Below, piece by piece: positions 34,096 to 42,560 of a stretch of DNA of 64,000 bases. The stretch lies in NCBI GenBank assembly GCA_016931455.1, contig JAFGES010000054.1, positions 62,001-126,000 on the forward strand, given 5' to 3'. This DNA is from Desulfobacterales bacterium (GTDB lineage: Bacteria; Desulfobacterota; Desulfobacteria; Desulfobacterales; JAHDSC01). The notes beneath the pieces are model-generated. The model was not told the origin of the DNA and searched no databases. It saw only the letters and a list, made by a program, of their open reading frames with translations. The translations under genes were made by a program, and so were the position numbers. Each line of letters starts with the position of its first letter. Positions within the stretch are counted from its first letter, which is position 1.

Positions 34096-35289
34096 ATGGC
34101 ATCAAGTGATAGCAACCCAAAAAAATTGTTGCCGGGGGATATATGGGTAATTTCAAAAGGTAAATATTCTGATTTTGATTTAAGCTCAATTGGCGATGAA
34201 AGCAAAACCGACCCTGTTTGGGAATACCGTATATCTGAGTTAGCTCGATATATGCTGTGTCCCAACCCGATCGTACTAAAAAAGAAACTCATTGGATGTG
34301 AAGTTCATAAACATATGTGCATTTCACATCAAATTTTTGAAAAACTCAAAAGGCTGATTCCAAAAAATTCAAAGAATAAATTCAAACAAAATCCTATTCG
34401 CCCGGAGGTATTACTGTCCGGTTCCAAAATCATCTCAGAGTCTTTAAAAGATAAACATCTTGAGTCTCATATTCATAATATTCAGGAATTATTAAAGCCT
34501 TACGATCCCATTCAAAAAAAATTATCTGAATTAGATCCTAATCATGTATCTGAAATTATAGGGCTATGTGAAAATGTTGATGGCAAGCACTCCCTTTTAA
34601 ATTTACGAGGCAGTACGGAAGGAAAAATTCATTATATCAGAAGTTTCATTTTAAAAAATGTAGACGTTATAATTGAGAGGGCCCATATTGCAAACGGCCT
34701 GTTTGAAATGGGAGGATTTGATTTTGAATCTTATCAAACTGAGAAATCCTATCGGGTATTAAAATTTTTTAAAGATGGAAAGCCCCGAGCCTGTGTTCTA
34801 AACGAAAACAATAGAGTCGAATACTGGATTGAAGATTTAAAGCTATTACAGCATTTGCACCTTCTTGAGCAGTCGCTTCAGACAAATTCCCTTTTGAATG
34901 ATTCCTTCCTGTTATGCACAAAGGGCGGTGCAAAGCCATCAAAATTATTTTTCAATGAATTGAATATAGAATATTCTGAAGCAAATCTTCCAGGAATATA
35001 CCGAAATGTTTTCAGAAAGTATGATATCAGAGTCAATGAAAAAAATGTCCTCATAAATTCATTAAAAAAATCTCAGTTTGGAATTGCATTTAACTATGTT
35101 CCTCAATCGGATTCCGGTGGCAAAAAAATGTTCACCCATATTTCCGTGATGCATAACTTGAAAGCGCTTGAGCCGTTAAAAAATTATTTACCCCAATTAT
35201 ACGCTGAAATTAATAAAAAGGCTTCTGTAACGGAAGCAGGTCAGTATTATTTATTGGATTCCATAACAGGATGCCAAAATGAACAATGA
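34096..35289 (+). CDS. Unknown protein coupled to the LonB-type protease
   Basis: 397 residues from the ATG at 34096 (GGAAAA site upstream); a TTG at 34054 is possible. No family was recognised. There is no signal peptide or membrane segment, so it is probably cytoplasmic. The N-terminal part (LPGDIWVISKGKYSDFD...VWEYRISELARYML) looks alpha/beta. A helical middle (150-260) has VLLSGSKIISESLKD and VIIERAHIANGLFEMGGFDFESYQ. The last third is mixed, with LLCTKGGAKPSKLFFNELNIEYSEANLPG and FGIAFNYVPQS. Its end overlaps the protease start by 11 bases, strongly suggesting that both products work together, for example as adaptor, substrate or regulator. Confidence 0.75.
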   Translation: MASSDSNPKKLLPGDIWVISKGKYSDFDLSSIGDESKTDPVWEYRISELARYMLCPNPIVLKKKLIGCEVHKHMCISHQIFEKLKRLIPKNSKNKFKQNPIRPEVLLSGSKIISESLKDKHLESHIHNIQELLKPYDPIQKKLSELDPNHVSEIIGLCENVDGKHSLLNLRGSTEGKIHYIRSFILKNVDVIIERAHIANGLFEMGGFDFESYQTEKSYRVLKFFKDGKPRACVLNENNRVEYWIEDLKLLQHLHLLEQSLQTNSLLNDSFLLCTKGGAKPSKLFFNELNIEYSEANLPGIYRNVFRKYDIRVNEKNVLINSLKKSQFGIAFNYVPQSDSGGKKMFTHISVMHNLKALEPLKNYLPQLYAEINKKASVTEAGQYYLLDSITGCQNEQ

Positions 35290-37507
35290 TTATAAGGAAA
35301 ATGATTATCAATGGATCAAAGAATTAATTTTATATCCATGGAAATTGCAAAAAAATCTCGAATTCTTTCAAGACACTTCTCAGATTTCATTGCCTAAAGA
35401 TCCAATTGAAAAGGTTGTTTTTCAAAATAGCGCTAAAAAGGCCATAAGAAAAATTGCCCAAAATAAGGGGCATCTTCTGATGGTTGGGAGACCGGGTACA
35501 GGCAAATCAATGCTGGCAAAAATGTTTAATGAAGTGCTCGAACAATCACTCGGTGATTATTTAAAACCCAAAGAAGCTATTGTCGCTTATCCGGGAAAAG
35601 ACAAAAATCATATTCGGATTGCTTATGAAGATCCTGAAAAAATAGACAATTTAATATCAAATTTAAATATGGAGATAGAAGCTGCCAGAGACAGCAAGGA
35701 TGATTTTAATCTATCGGATCAAATAAATTCCGTCAGGAAAGTAAAAAAAATACTTTTTCTGGCTGCATGTGTCAGTGGGAGTGCAGGATTTTTTTTCCCG
35801 CCCGCCTTCGTTGCTACCGGGCTTTTCGGTATCGGTTCGATATTCATGTACTTACAAGAAAATAATCACAAGGCTCAAGAAAAAATCCAAAAAGAAATCA
35901 ATATCAGCAGGGGAAACGATGTTAAGTCTATAGCTGACATGGTTCCGGAAATCCTCTATGATCCCAGAAACGATAAGAGTTTGATGGCAAGAATATCTGA
36001 ACCGGATTCAAGAAATATGAAAGGAGGATTTAGACATGATCCTTATCAATCCGGCAATCTGCACACACCTTCACATAAACGGGCTTATCTGGGAGCGCAT
36101 GCGAAATCTCCAATTATTTATATTGATGAGTTGAAAACGCTGATTAAAGCCGGTTATATGTCACAATTGCTTGAAATAATGCAGAATAAGGAGTTTATTC
36201 TTGAAGGCGGAAAAAACACCGGCAGTGGTGCTGCCGATAGATCGGAAAATCCACTTAAAGCAAATAATATCATCGTCGCATGCTGTAATCATGATACCCT
36301 GCGACACCTTCAAGAAGAAGGGGATGGCGCTTTTCTCAGCAGAATAGAAGATAAGGGTGAAATTATCCATATGGAAAGTTCGGTTCCCGAAAATTGCGAA
36401 AATCTTAAACAAGTTGCTCAATATATTAAGCAGGAAATAATTAACCTTGGAAAAGAATTCACAAATGCATGGGGAGAAATTATCGAGAAGGAAGGATATA
36501 CTAGCGTAAAAAAACGGAGCGAGAAAATATTTGGTATGCGTCTTCCGGAAAATTATAAATTGCAGGAACGGGAATTTTCCAGGTCTGCTGTTTTGGAAAT
36601 CATCAAAGAACTTCGCTGTCGCTCATTCGATGGAAAGTTAAGTACAATATTGAGACCCATAAATGGTATCATTAAAGCGGCTGAATTTGAGGCGATTTTA
36701 GATGATGTTCAGATCGTCGAGTCAGAGCACGTCAGGCGTGCGATCCATCAACATTTAAGCCTTGAAGGTGCTATCAGCAAAGAAATTGCGAAACATAAAA
36801 AGGATCTTAAAAAGTATATCAGTTCTATGACCGATTCCATCGGCTATGTTGTGGGGCTATCAGTTATTCATTCAAAATCCAGCGGTCAAATGCACGGTCA
36901 ACCCTTGCCTATTCATTGTCAAATTAACGCCGGTGGATCGGACACTGTGGTTGCACCGGGGAAAACAGGCGATATTGCCGACGCAGCCGCACAAAATGTC
37001 AGGGCATCCATAAAAAAAGCTTTAAATAAAGTTGGTGCACCTTATGTGGGTTACGAAATGCATGTCGAATATATCCAAGCCCATGGTGGTGTGGAAGGCG
37101 ACAGTGCCTCCATTGCAATTGATATTGCATTGATATCGGATTATATTGAACAGCCCGTCAATCAGAAGTACGGGGTGACGGGTTCTTTAACCGGTGATAT
37201 CATTCTTGCAGTCGGCGGTGTCACCGAAAAAGTCCGATCCATAATGGATCCTGAACTCGGAATGGAAGGTGCATGCATTCCTTGGCAGAATAAGCATGAT
37301 GTCGAACCCTTATTAATTAATGCGGAATTTGAATATATACAAAAAGAAGAAGTTCCGGGTATACGGATCTATAGGACTGAACAAAGTAAAGAACCTTTTG
37401 ATATCTATTTCTGCAAGACAAAATACAATGCGTATAAAATCTTAATGGATTTAAGCCGAGAAGAAGTTGAGATCCGAATGGCCGAAAGAAGCAAGAGAGA
37501 TTTTTAA
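35279..37507 (+). CDS. Membrane-anchored LonB-type ATP-dependent protease
   Basis: 742 residues. An AAA+ domain has Walker A GRPGTGKS (70-77), then a hydrophobic insertion (about 158-192, KILFLAACVSGSAGFFFPPAF) that should anchor it to the inner membrane. Walker B is IIYIDE (279-284). The C-terminal Lon protease domain (about 515-715) has the Ser-Lys dyad: Ser609 in EGDSAS and Lys651 in GGVTEKV. The spacing of 42 is close to that of E. coli Lon. The membrane insertion between Walker A and B is the plan of archaeal LonB, rare in bacteria. No substrate is known; the upstream overlapping gene is the obvious partner. Confidence 0.9.
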   Translation: MNNDYKENDYQWIKELILYPWKLQKNLEFFQDTSQISLPKDPIEKVVFQNSAKKAIRKIAQNKGHLLMVGRPGTGKSMLAKMFNEVLEQSLGDYLKPKEAIVAYPGKDKNHIRIAYEDPEKIDNLISNLNMEIEAARDSKDDFNLSDQINSVRKVKKILFLAACVSGSAGFFFPPAFVATGLFGIGSIFMYLQENNHKAQEKIQKEINISRGNDVKSIADMVPEILYDPRNDKSLMARISEPDSRNMKGGFRHDPYQSGNLHTPSHKRAYLGAHAKSPIIYIDELKTLIKAGYMSQLLEIMQNKEFILEGGKNTGSGAADRSENPLKANNIIVACCNHDTLRHLQEEGDGAFLSRIEDKGEIIHMESSVPENCENLKQVAQYIKQEIINLGKEFTNAWGEIIEKEGYTSVKKRSEKIFGMRLPENYKLQEREFSRSAVLEIIKELRCRSFDGKLSTILRPINGIIKAAEFEAILDDVQIVESEHVRRAIHQHLSLEGAISKEIAKHKKDLKKYISSMTDSIGYVVGLSVIHSKSSGQMHGQPLPIHCQINAGGSDTVVAPGKTGDIADAAAQNVRASIKKALNKVGAPYVGYEMHVEYIQAHGGVEGDSASIAIDIALISDYIEQPVNQKYGVTGSLTGDIILAVGGVTEKVRSIMDPELGMEGACIPWQNKHDVEPLLINAEFEYIQKEEVPGIRIYRTEQSKEPFDIYFCKTKYNAYKILMDLSREEVEIRMAERSKRDF

Positions 37508-37759
37508 TTTTTGCAGCAGATGAAAACCACTTCAAAAACATACCCTACGGTTGACCAGAACCAAGCTGCCTTTCTTTGATCATTTTTTAAGCATTATCAA
37601 TTTCCCATCATCGATATCCACCCGAGTGTGAAACGTTCGTATGAATATGAAATAAATTTCTCAATATTTTGCCGCGGACGGTTTTGTAAAAAATAAATTT
37701 ATTGGGTAAAAATGATATAATTATTTGATATAGTTAAATATATTTATAGAATAGACCCT

Positions 37760-37776
37760 TTGGCATAATTTTTGAA
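37760..37776 (+). promoter_or_regulatory. Weak sigma-54-like promoter before the tandem riboswitches
   Basis: TTGGCAT at the -24 position and TTGAA at -12, with the right 10-base spacing after GG. The -12 GC is GA here, so the match is imperfect. Transcription from it would begin about 25-30 bases before the first riboswitch. Confidence 0.3.
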
Positions 37777-37809
37777 CCTATATGAGTAAAAAGCTGTTTT
37801 ACTAGAAAT

Positions 37810-37912
37810 TCCTAGATAAAGCCAAATCTGCCGTAAGGTAGAGACGGAATACTGCGGGTCCGTTAAGGACGGATAGCCGGGTTGCCTTGGAAATAAGGCA
37901 GTCCGGCTTTTT
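37810..37912 (+). promoter_or_regulatory. c-di-GMP-I (GEMM) riboswitch, copy 1, with terminator
   Basis: The element carries GCCAAA, a stem with a GUAA tetraloop (37827-37842, GNRA type), GACGGAATACTGCGGGTCC, a small TCCG/CGGA stem, and AGCCGGGTTGCC, the class I 3' signature. G-C to C-G covariation (GCCAAA with GACGG instead of GGCAAA with GACGC) keeps a known core pair. The terminator stem (14 bp, 37875-37908) uses the aptamer's AGCCGGGTTGCC as its 5' arm and ends in nine Ts. Ligand binding should therefore block termination (an ON switch). It is followed directly by a second copy. Confidence 0.75.
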
Positions 37913-37949
37913 TTTTGATTAGAAAACTAGAAGAAATAAAAATTTATAG

Positions 37950-38049
37950 ATAAAGCCAAATCTATCGTGAGGTAGAGACGGAAAGCTGCGGGTCCGTAGG
38001 GCGGATAGCCGGGTTGCCTTGGAAATAAGGCAGTCCGGCTTTTTTTTTG
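37950..38049 (+). promoter_or_regulatory. c-di-GMP-I (GEMM) riboswitch, copy 2, with terminator
   Basis: Nearly identical to copy 1 and in the same order. It has GCCAAA, a stem with GUGA tetraloop (37960-37975), GACGGAAAGCTGCGGGTCC, a TCCG/CGGA stem with a different loop, then AGCCGGGTTGCC. Differences from copy 1 fall in loops or preserve pairing, which supports a real RNA fold. The terminator (38007-38048) is the same 14-bp stem with a GGAAAT loop and a T8 run. The outer-membrane gene starts 36 bases after it. With two switches in series, both must bind ligand for read-through. Confidence 0.78.
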
Positions 38050-38083
38050 AAAAACGAAAGACAAGAATAGATAGGAGCAAACC

Positions 38084-38980
38084 ATGCGAAAAGTACAAGT
38101 TTTATTAATCATTTTTTTTTCTATTTTATTTTTTTCATCTTCATCAGAAGCGCTCAATGTCGACCTCGGCGCTGAATATACCAAAGGTAAGCATTACTAT
38201 CAAATGTCGGATTTTAAATTTGTATTAAATGGTGATAGTTATATGGGGGGAAAGTCTAAACTGGAATTCGAAAAGGAAAATTTTTATTTAACAGCCGAAC
38301 TTATGTTTCCTCACTTTCTGTTTGGACATAATCTGAATTTATCCATCAAAGGAGGGTTGGGTATAAAATCTTATGATGGAACAATGAAAGATAGTGATTG
38401 GCTGGAAAAAACAGGAGATAAAAGTATCTATTCCGAATCCGAGCTATCACTTGACGATTCGCTTTATTTTCAGATTGAAGAAGATATTGAGAGAAACCGT
38501 TTATTCGGCCGATTGGGCTATAAGATAGTATACGATAATTATACTGCATATAACACCTCCCAAGAGTCCAAACTTGCCGGCTACACAGCCGATGTTGCCG
38601 GAGAAACTTTAAACTATGAACTTTATCGGCATTCTTTTTATTTTGCACTGGGATATCATCTGGTTGAGCTTGAGTCTTTCAGCTTAGGATTATGCGGTAA
38701 ATTTGGGGGCTTTGCCTCTCGGGATAAGGACAGGCATGTTGCGCGGACGCCGATATTAGAGGCCGATGGAAGTGCTTTCGGCTATCTTTACGGTATTGAA
38801 ACCTGTCTTCATATTTATGAACTTTGGAATTTTCAATTGACGGGGACCATCAGTTACGAAACCTATTATGCGAGTGGGGAAATGGATCAATCAGCCGGTC
38901 AAAAACATGCTACCGCCAAAAATTATAAGGTAGAAGGAAACGATACAACATTTGCACTCAAGATAGGATATCGTTTCTGA
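38084..38980 (+). CDS. Outer-membrane beta-barrel protein under riboswitch control
   Basis: 298 residues. A signal peptide (MRKVQVLLIIFFSILFFSSSSEA) is followed by about ten alternating amphipathic strands, ending LKIGYRF with the terminal Phe of outer-membrane barrels. The size, the YMGGKSKLEF segment and the long extracellular-loop-like stretches resemble omptin-like barrels. The omptin catalytic pairs could not be placed with confidence, so protease activity is not claimed. The ribosome-binding site is AGGAGC. Expression should depend on c-di-GMP through the two upstream switches. Adhesion, export or surface remodelling are possible roles. Confidence 0.75.
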   Translation: MRKVQVLLIIFFSILFFSSSSEALNVDLGAEYTKGKHYYQMSDFKFVLNGDSYMGGKSKLEFEKENFYLTAELMFPHFLFGHNLNLSIKGGLGIKSYDGTMKDSDWLEKTGDKSIYSESELSLDDSLYFQIEEDIERNRLFGRLGYKIVYDNYTAYNTSQESKLAGYTADVAGETLNYELYRHSFYFALGYHLVELESFSLGLCGKFGGFASRDKDRHVARTPILEADGSAFGYLYGIETCLHIYELWNFQLTGTISYETYYASGEMDQSAGQKHATAKNYKVEGNDTTFALKIGYRF

Positions 38981-39007
38981 AAAATTAGATTTCTTCTAAT
39001 TTTTTTT
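38981..39007 (+). terminator. Terminator of the barrel gene
   Basis: AAAATTAGA (38981-38989) pairs with TCTAATTTT (38995-39003), followed by a T-run to 39007. It is AT-rich but well formed, immediately after the stop. Confidence 0.65.
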
Positions 39008-39090
39008 GAAAATCAAAAGTGATGAACTCGTAAAACGTCAAAATTGAGAAGGCAAAGTAAAAAGTGATATTTCAAGTGGTATTTCATTGA

Positions 39091-39119
39091 TTGACAGCCC
39101 AGTTCTGTTGGCTTATATT
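39091..39119 (+). promoter_or_regulatory. Sigma-70 promoter for dapL
   Basis: TTGACA at 39091-39096, 17 bases, TATATT at 39114-39119. It leaves a leader of about 175 bases before dapL in which no known riboswitch fold was recognised. Confidence 0.65.
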
Positions 39120-39301
39120 AACATCGTTTTGGTTAAACGGCATTGCCGACTTAAATGATAGTCATCTGTATATAATTATTGAGCATAAATTGATTTATGC
39201 CAATTTAAAAATTGCAGGTAGAAGCATAACGAATCAAGAAACCGGCCGATTAAAGACAATGCTTGAGGCCTTGGAAAATCATAAATGTTAGAGGTTGGGT
39301 T

Positions 39302-40528
39302 ATGATCAAAATCAATGAAAACTATCTGAAGCTTCGAGCTTCTTACCTATTTTCTGAAATAGCTAATCGGATTTCAACCTTCCAAGCCGCTCATCCGGAA
39401 AAAGAAATTGTCAAACTTGGTATCGGTGATGTTACCCAGGCTCTACCTCAAGCCTGCATTGAGGCATTTCACAGAGCCGTGGATGAAATGGCAAATGAAA
39501 GAACTTTCAAGGGATATGGACCTGAGCAGGGATATTCTTTTTTACGGGAAAAAATAGCGGCCTGGGATTTCCAAGCCCGAGGGGCGGATATTGCCGCAGA
39601 CGAAATTTTTATCAGCGACGGGGCGAAGTGCGATAGCGGTAATATTCAGGAAATATTTGCCCTTGAAACCAAAATTGCCATTCCTGATCCCGTCTACCCG
39701 GTGTATCTGGATACAAACGTAATGGCGGGACGTACCGGAAAATTTAACAATGGTCGATACGAAAATATCCTCTATTTAGAAGGAAATCTAGAAAACGGTT
39801 TCATACCGAACTTGCCTAATGAACCGGTTGACTTGATTTATCTGTGTTTTCCGAATAATCCAACCGGAGCCGTCATTACAAAGAATATGCTTCGGAATTG
39901 GGTTGAATTTGCCCGTGAAAACAGAGCACTCATTCTTTACGATGCAGCCTATGAAGCGTTTATTCGCGACGATAAATTGCCCAAATCCATTTACGAGGTT
40001 GAAGGAGCCCGGGAAGTCGCTATCGAATTCAGGAGTTTTTCTAAAACAGCTGGTTTCACCGGTACTCGCTGCGCATTTACAGTCGTTCCCAAAACCTGCA
40101 TGGCCTACGACCATGACGGCAATAAATACTCGCTTCACGCACTTTGGAACCGGCGTCACAGCACAAAGTTCAATGGCGTGTCCTATCCGGTACAAAGGGC
40201 TGCTGAAGCAGTTTACAGCCGGGAAGGATGGGCCCAGGTCCAAAGACTTATTCAATACTATCTTAAAAATGCATCTTTGATTCGCAGGGAAATAACCGAT
40301 TTGGGTTTTGAATGCGTAGGCGGCAAAAACTCTCCTTATATCTGGATAGACGGCCAAATGGATTCCTGGGAATTTTTTGACTTGTTGCTTGAAAAGGCCG
40401 GGGTGATTTGCACCCCCGGTGTCGGCTTTGGAAAATGCGGCGAAGGCTTTATTCGTATCAGTGCTTTTAATAGTTACGAGAACGTCAAAAAAGCAATGGC
40501 AAGGATCAAGGATGCCTTGACAAAATAA
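39302..40528 (+). CDS. dapL: LL-diaminopimelate aminotransferase
   Basis: 408 residues. A PLP fold-type I aminotransferase that makes LL-DAP from tetrahydrodipicolinate in one step, for lysine and peptidoglycan. DapL signatures include [20 protein letters not shown] at the start, [30 protein letters not shown] and [11 protein letters not shown]. The PLP-lysine block is [17 protein letters not shown] (Lys about 257). This one-step route is typical of Desulfobacterota, plants, Chlamydiae and some others. The ATG at 39302 follows a GAGG site; an in-frame ATG at 39263 has no support. Confidence 0.95.
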   Translation: MIKINENYLKLRASYLFSEIANRISTFQAAHPEKEIVKLGIGDVTQALPQACIEAFHRAVDEMANERTFKGYGPEQGYSFLREKIAAWDFQARGADIAADEIFISDGAKCDSGNIQEIFALETKIAIPDPVYPVYLDTNVMAGRTGKFNNGRYENILYLEGNLENGFIPNLPNEPVDLIYLCFPNNPTGAVITKNMLRNWVEFARENRALILYDAAYEAFIRDDKLPKSIYEVEGAREVAIEFRSFSKTAGFTGTRCAFTVVPKTCMAYDHDGNKYSLHALWNRRHSTKFNGVSYPVQRAAEAVYSREGWAQVQRLIQYYLKNASLIRREITDLGFECVGGKNSPYIWIDGQMDSWEFFDLLLEKAGVICTPGVGFGKCGEGFIRISAFNSYENVKKAMARIKDALTK

Positions 40529-40588
40529 TCGTACGGTTTAAACTTTCCGAACATAACTTATTGATAAAGTAAAACTAACGTATATAGT

Positions 40589-41275
40589 ATGGCTAGAGAA
40601 AAAATACTCGTTGTTGACGACGAAGAAGATATCCTTGAACTTTTGCAATACAACCTTGTTAGAGAAGGTTATGATGTCATACCGGTCGCTTCCGGTGAAA
40701 AAGGACGCGAAATCGCTGAAAGAGAACAACCCGATCTCATACTTCTTGATCTTATGCTTCCGGGAATCAATGGGTTGGAAGTCACAAAAGCCCTTAAAAA
40801 AGACCTGAATACCCAAAACATCCCGATTATCATGCTGACGGCAAAGGGTGAAGAAGCCGATATCGTAACAGGCCTGGAACTGGGGGCTGATGATTATATT
40901 ACCAAACCATTTAGCCCAAGGATAGTGATCGCGAGAATACGAGCCGTTATGCGCAGAAAAGTAAGTGAAACTCAAGACCTCAGCTCGATAACAAGAATCC
41001 ATGACTTGATGATACATAATCAAAAGCGTAAGGTTTGGGCCGAAGGTGAACTGATTGACTTAACATATACGGAATTTCAGATTTTGGTTTTTCTTGCCGG
41101 ACGACCCGGATGGGTTTTTACCCGTTCCCAAATTGTTGATGCAGTCCGAGGAGTCGATTATCCGGTTACCGATCGCAGTGTTGATGTTCAAGTTGTGGGG
41201 TTAAGAAAAAAACTCGGCAATTGCGGAAAATATATAGAAACCGTGAGAGGAGTGGGTTACAGATTTATGGAATAG
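40589..41275 (+). CDS. phoB: PhoB-type response regulator
   Basis: 228 residues. A receiver domain (1-120) has acidic pocket VVDDEED, phospho-acceptor DLILLDLMLPGING, switch Thr in IIMLTAKGEE and Lys in YITKPFSP. An OmpR/PhoB winged helix follows (about 130-227), ending YIETVRGVGYRFME. The partner kinase phoR normally follows at once, with a TAG-aaa-ATGA junction. Here the junction is present but the kinase is 19.6 kb away at 60924, next to a second copy of this gene's last codons. It is likely to regulate phosphate-starvation genes, but no Pst/Phn cluster is adjacent. Confidence 0.9.
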   Translation: MAREKILVVDDEEDILELLQYNLVREGYDVIPVASGEKGREIAEREQPDLILLDLMLPGINGLEVTKALKKDLNTQNIPIIMLTAKGEEADIVTGLELGADDYITKPFSPRIVIARIRAVMRRKVSETQDLSSITRIHDLMIHNQKRKVWAEGELIDLTYTEFQILVFLAGRPGWVFTRSQIVDAVRGVDYPVTDRSVDVQVVGLRKKLGNCGKYIETVRGVGYRFME

Positions 41276-41282
41276 AAAATGA
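41249..41282 (+). repeat. 34-bp imperfect direct repeat, left copy (phoB 3' end)
   Basis: It covers the last codons of phoB (GVGYRFME-stop) plus AAAATGA. It matches 60894-60927 in 30 of 34 positions. The right copy precedes phoR and encodes the same protein end (GVGYGFKE-stop). Confidence 0.8.
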
Positions 41283-41501
41283 ATGGCATCGCTCACAAAA
41301 ATATTCTTTTCCAAAGGATAAGCCTACTGCAAAAAAATTACGGGTTCCGTTTTCATAAATACTGATAGAGTCGCAATATGGTGATTTACAATATAGGCTA
41401 AGTAGCAGTTTTGCGATTTAAAACTATTTTTAATTTAAGCCTATAGATTTTAAGTATTTAATATAATATAATATATTTTTTTAAACTGGATGCTTTAAAT
41501 A

Positions 41502-41517
41502 TGGCACATGCTTTGCT
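41502..41517 (+). promoter_or_regulatory. Sigma-54 (RpoN) promoter
   Basis: TGGCAC at 41502-41507 and TTGCT at 41513-41517, with exactly 10 bases between GG and GC. This is a near-consensus -24/-12 element. It lies about 120 bases before the NifX-like gene in an otherwise empty, very AT-rich 350-base gap, so transcription would need an activator binding upstream. Confidence 0.65.
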
Positions 41518-41622
41518 TTTATGAATCCCCCTGGAGATAGGGCCTGATGAAAATAACCTTCACAGCTTTTCAGCCGAAAGCATAAGGTAAAAAAGTTAAA
41601 GAGAATTAAATAGGAGGAATTA

Positions 41623-41961
41623 ATGCGTATTGCTATTCCGATTGCAAACGGAAAACTGTGTATGCACTTTGGGCATTGTGAGGAATTTGCCCTGATCGAT
41701 GTTGATTGCGACAAGAAAACAATTCTGAAAAATGAACGTATCGTCGCCCCTGTCCATCAGCCGGGACTTCTTCCCCGCTGGCTTGCAGAGCGCAACGCCG
41801 AGGTAATCATTGCCGGCGGTATGGGATCGCGTGCTCAGGAACTTTTTGCGCAGAATCAGATTAAAGTTGTGATCGGCGCGCCATCTGAAACGCCGGAGAA
41901 ACTGGTGGTTGCTTATCTTGAAGGAACCATGCAGTCCGGCGAAAATATATGTGATCATTGA
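41623..41961 (+). CDS. NifX/NifB-type dinitrogenase cofactor-like protein
   Basis: 112 residues. The RNase H-like NifX fold is seen in MRIAIPIANGKLCMHFGHCEEFALIDVD (1-28), a PGLLPRWLAERNAEVIIAGGMGSRAQELF helix-strand block (about 47-75), and IKVVIGAPSETPEKLVVAYLEG. Such small proteins bind Fe-S/Mo clusters; outside nitrogen fixation they act in poorly known metal-cluster handling, as in the ORP system of Desulfovibrio, which is also sigma-54 dependent. No nif genes are here. The site GGAGGAATTA precedes the ATG. It is followed by NifU-like and DsrE-like genes. Confidence 0.88.
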   Translation: MRIAIPIANGKLCMHFGHCEEFALIDVDCDKKTILKNERIVAPVHQPGLLPRWLAERNAEVIIAGGMGSRAQELFAQNQIKVVIGAPSETPEKLVVAYLEGTMQSGENICDH

Positions 41962-42092
41962 GATACTACTTCACCGGGGAGTTTGTCGGCAGATTCTTGA
42001 AGGTAAAATTATGCGATTAATTTAATGCGGGGATACTTTCCGGTGACTTAGTCTGGAATGAATTGAGTTTAAATTTGCTTTTTGAAAAAATC

Positions 42093-42494
42093 ATGGAAGT
42101 ACAAAAATTTAATTTCTGGCAGGATCACAGCAGACAATATCTTGAAATGGCTTTTCGCTTTGACCGGCGTAAAACGATAAATAACCCGGATGGATATGGT
42201 AAAAAAACAGGAAGTTGCGGTGATACCGTAGAAATGTTTTTAATCGTCCGTAATGACTGCATTGAATCGGTCTTTTATGAAATTGACGGCTGCCGGAATA
42301 CAAATGCATGTGCCAATACCGTAGCAGAACTCTCCGAAGGAAAAACAGTGGATGAAGCCTGGGAAATTATGCCGGATGATATTATTGATTATTTGAAAAC
42401 CTTACCTCGGGAAAATTATCATTGTGCGGAGCTATCAATGGGAGCTTTTTATTTGGCTTTAGCTAGTCTTCAAAAGAAAAAAACAAAAACATAG
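42093..42494 (+). CDS. NifU/IscU-like iron-sulfur scaffold protein
   Basis: 133 residues from the ATG at 42093. Scaffold-like cysteines are in TGSCGDTVEMFL (residues about 37-48), VFYEIDGCRNTNACANTVAEL (about 62-82) and NYHCAELSMGAFYLALA near the end. These correspond to the three cluster cysteines of IscU/NifU N-terminal domains, with an altered first motif (GSCGD). It probably assembles or carries an Fe-S cluster. No clear ribosome-binding site was found; a TTG at 42063 is the alternative start. The gene lies 131 bases after the NifX-like gene and may be co-transcribed from the sigma-54 promoter. Confidence 0.8.
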   Translation: MEVQKFNFWQDHSRQYLEMAFRFDRRKTINNPDGYGKKTGSCGDTVEMFLIVRNDCIESVFYEIDGCRNTNACANTVAELSEGKTVDEAWEIMPDDIIDYLKTLPRENYHCAELSMGAFYLALASLQKKKTKT

Positions 42495-42560
42495 ATAATC
42501 TACAGCTTAATCTATTATCAACATCTGAACAAAAAAAAATTATTTTCAAAAGGAAGAGGC

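Noticed and set aside
39091-39291. 66-residue plus-strand ORF before dapL
   Set aside because: Its TTG start is the -35 box of a good promoter (TTGACA, 17 bases, TATATT), it has no ribosome-binding site, and its sequence resembles nothing. It is better read as the dapL leader.
40538-41023. 161-residue minus-strand ORF opposite phoB
   Set aside because: Antisense shadow of the clear PhoB response regulator reading frame.
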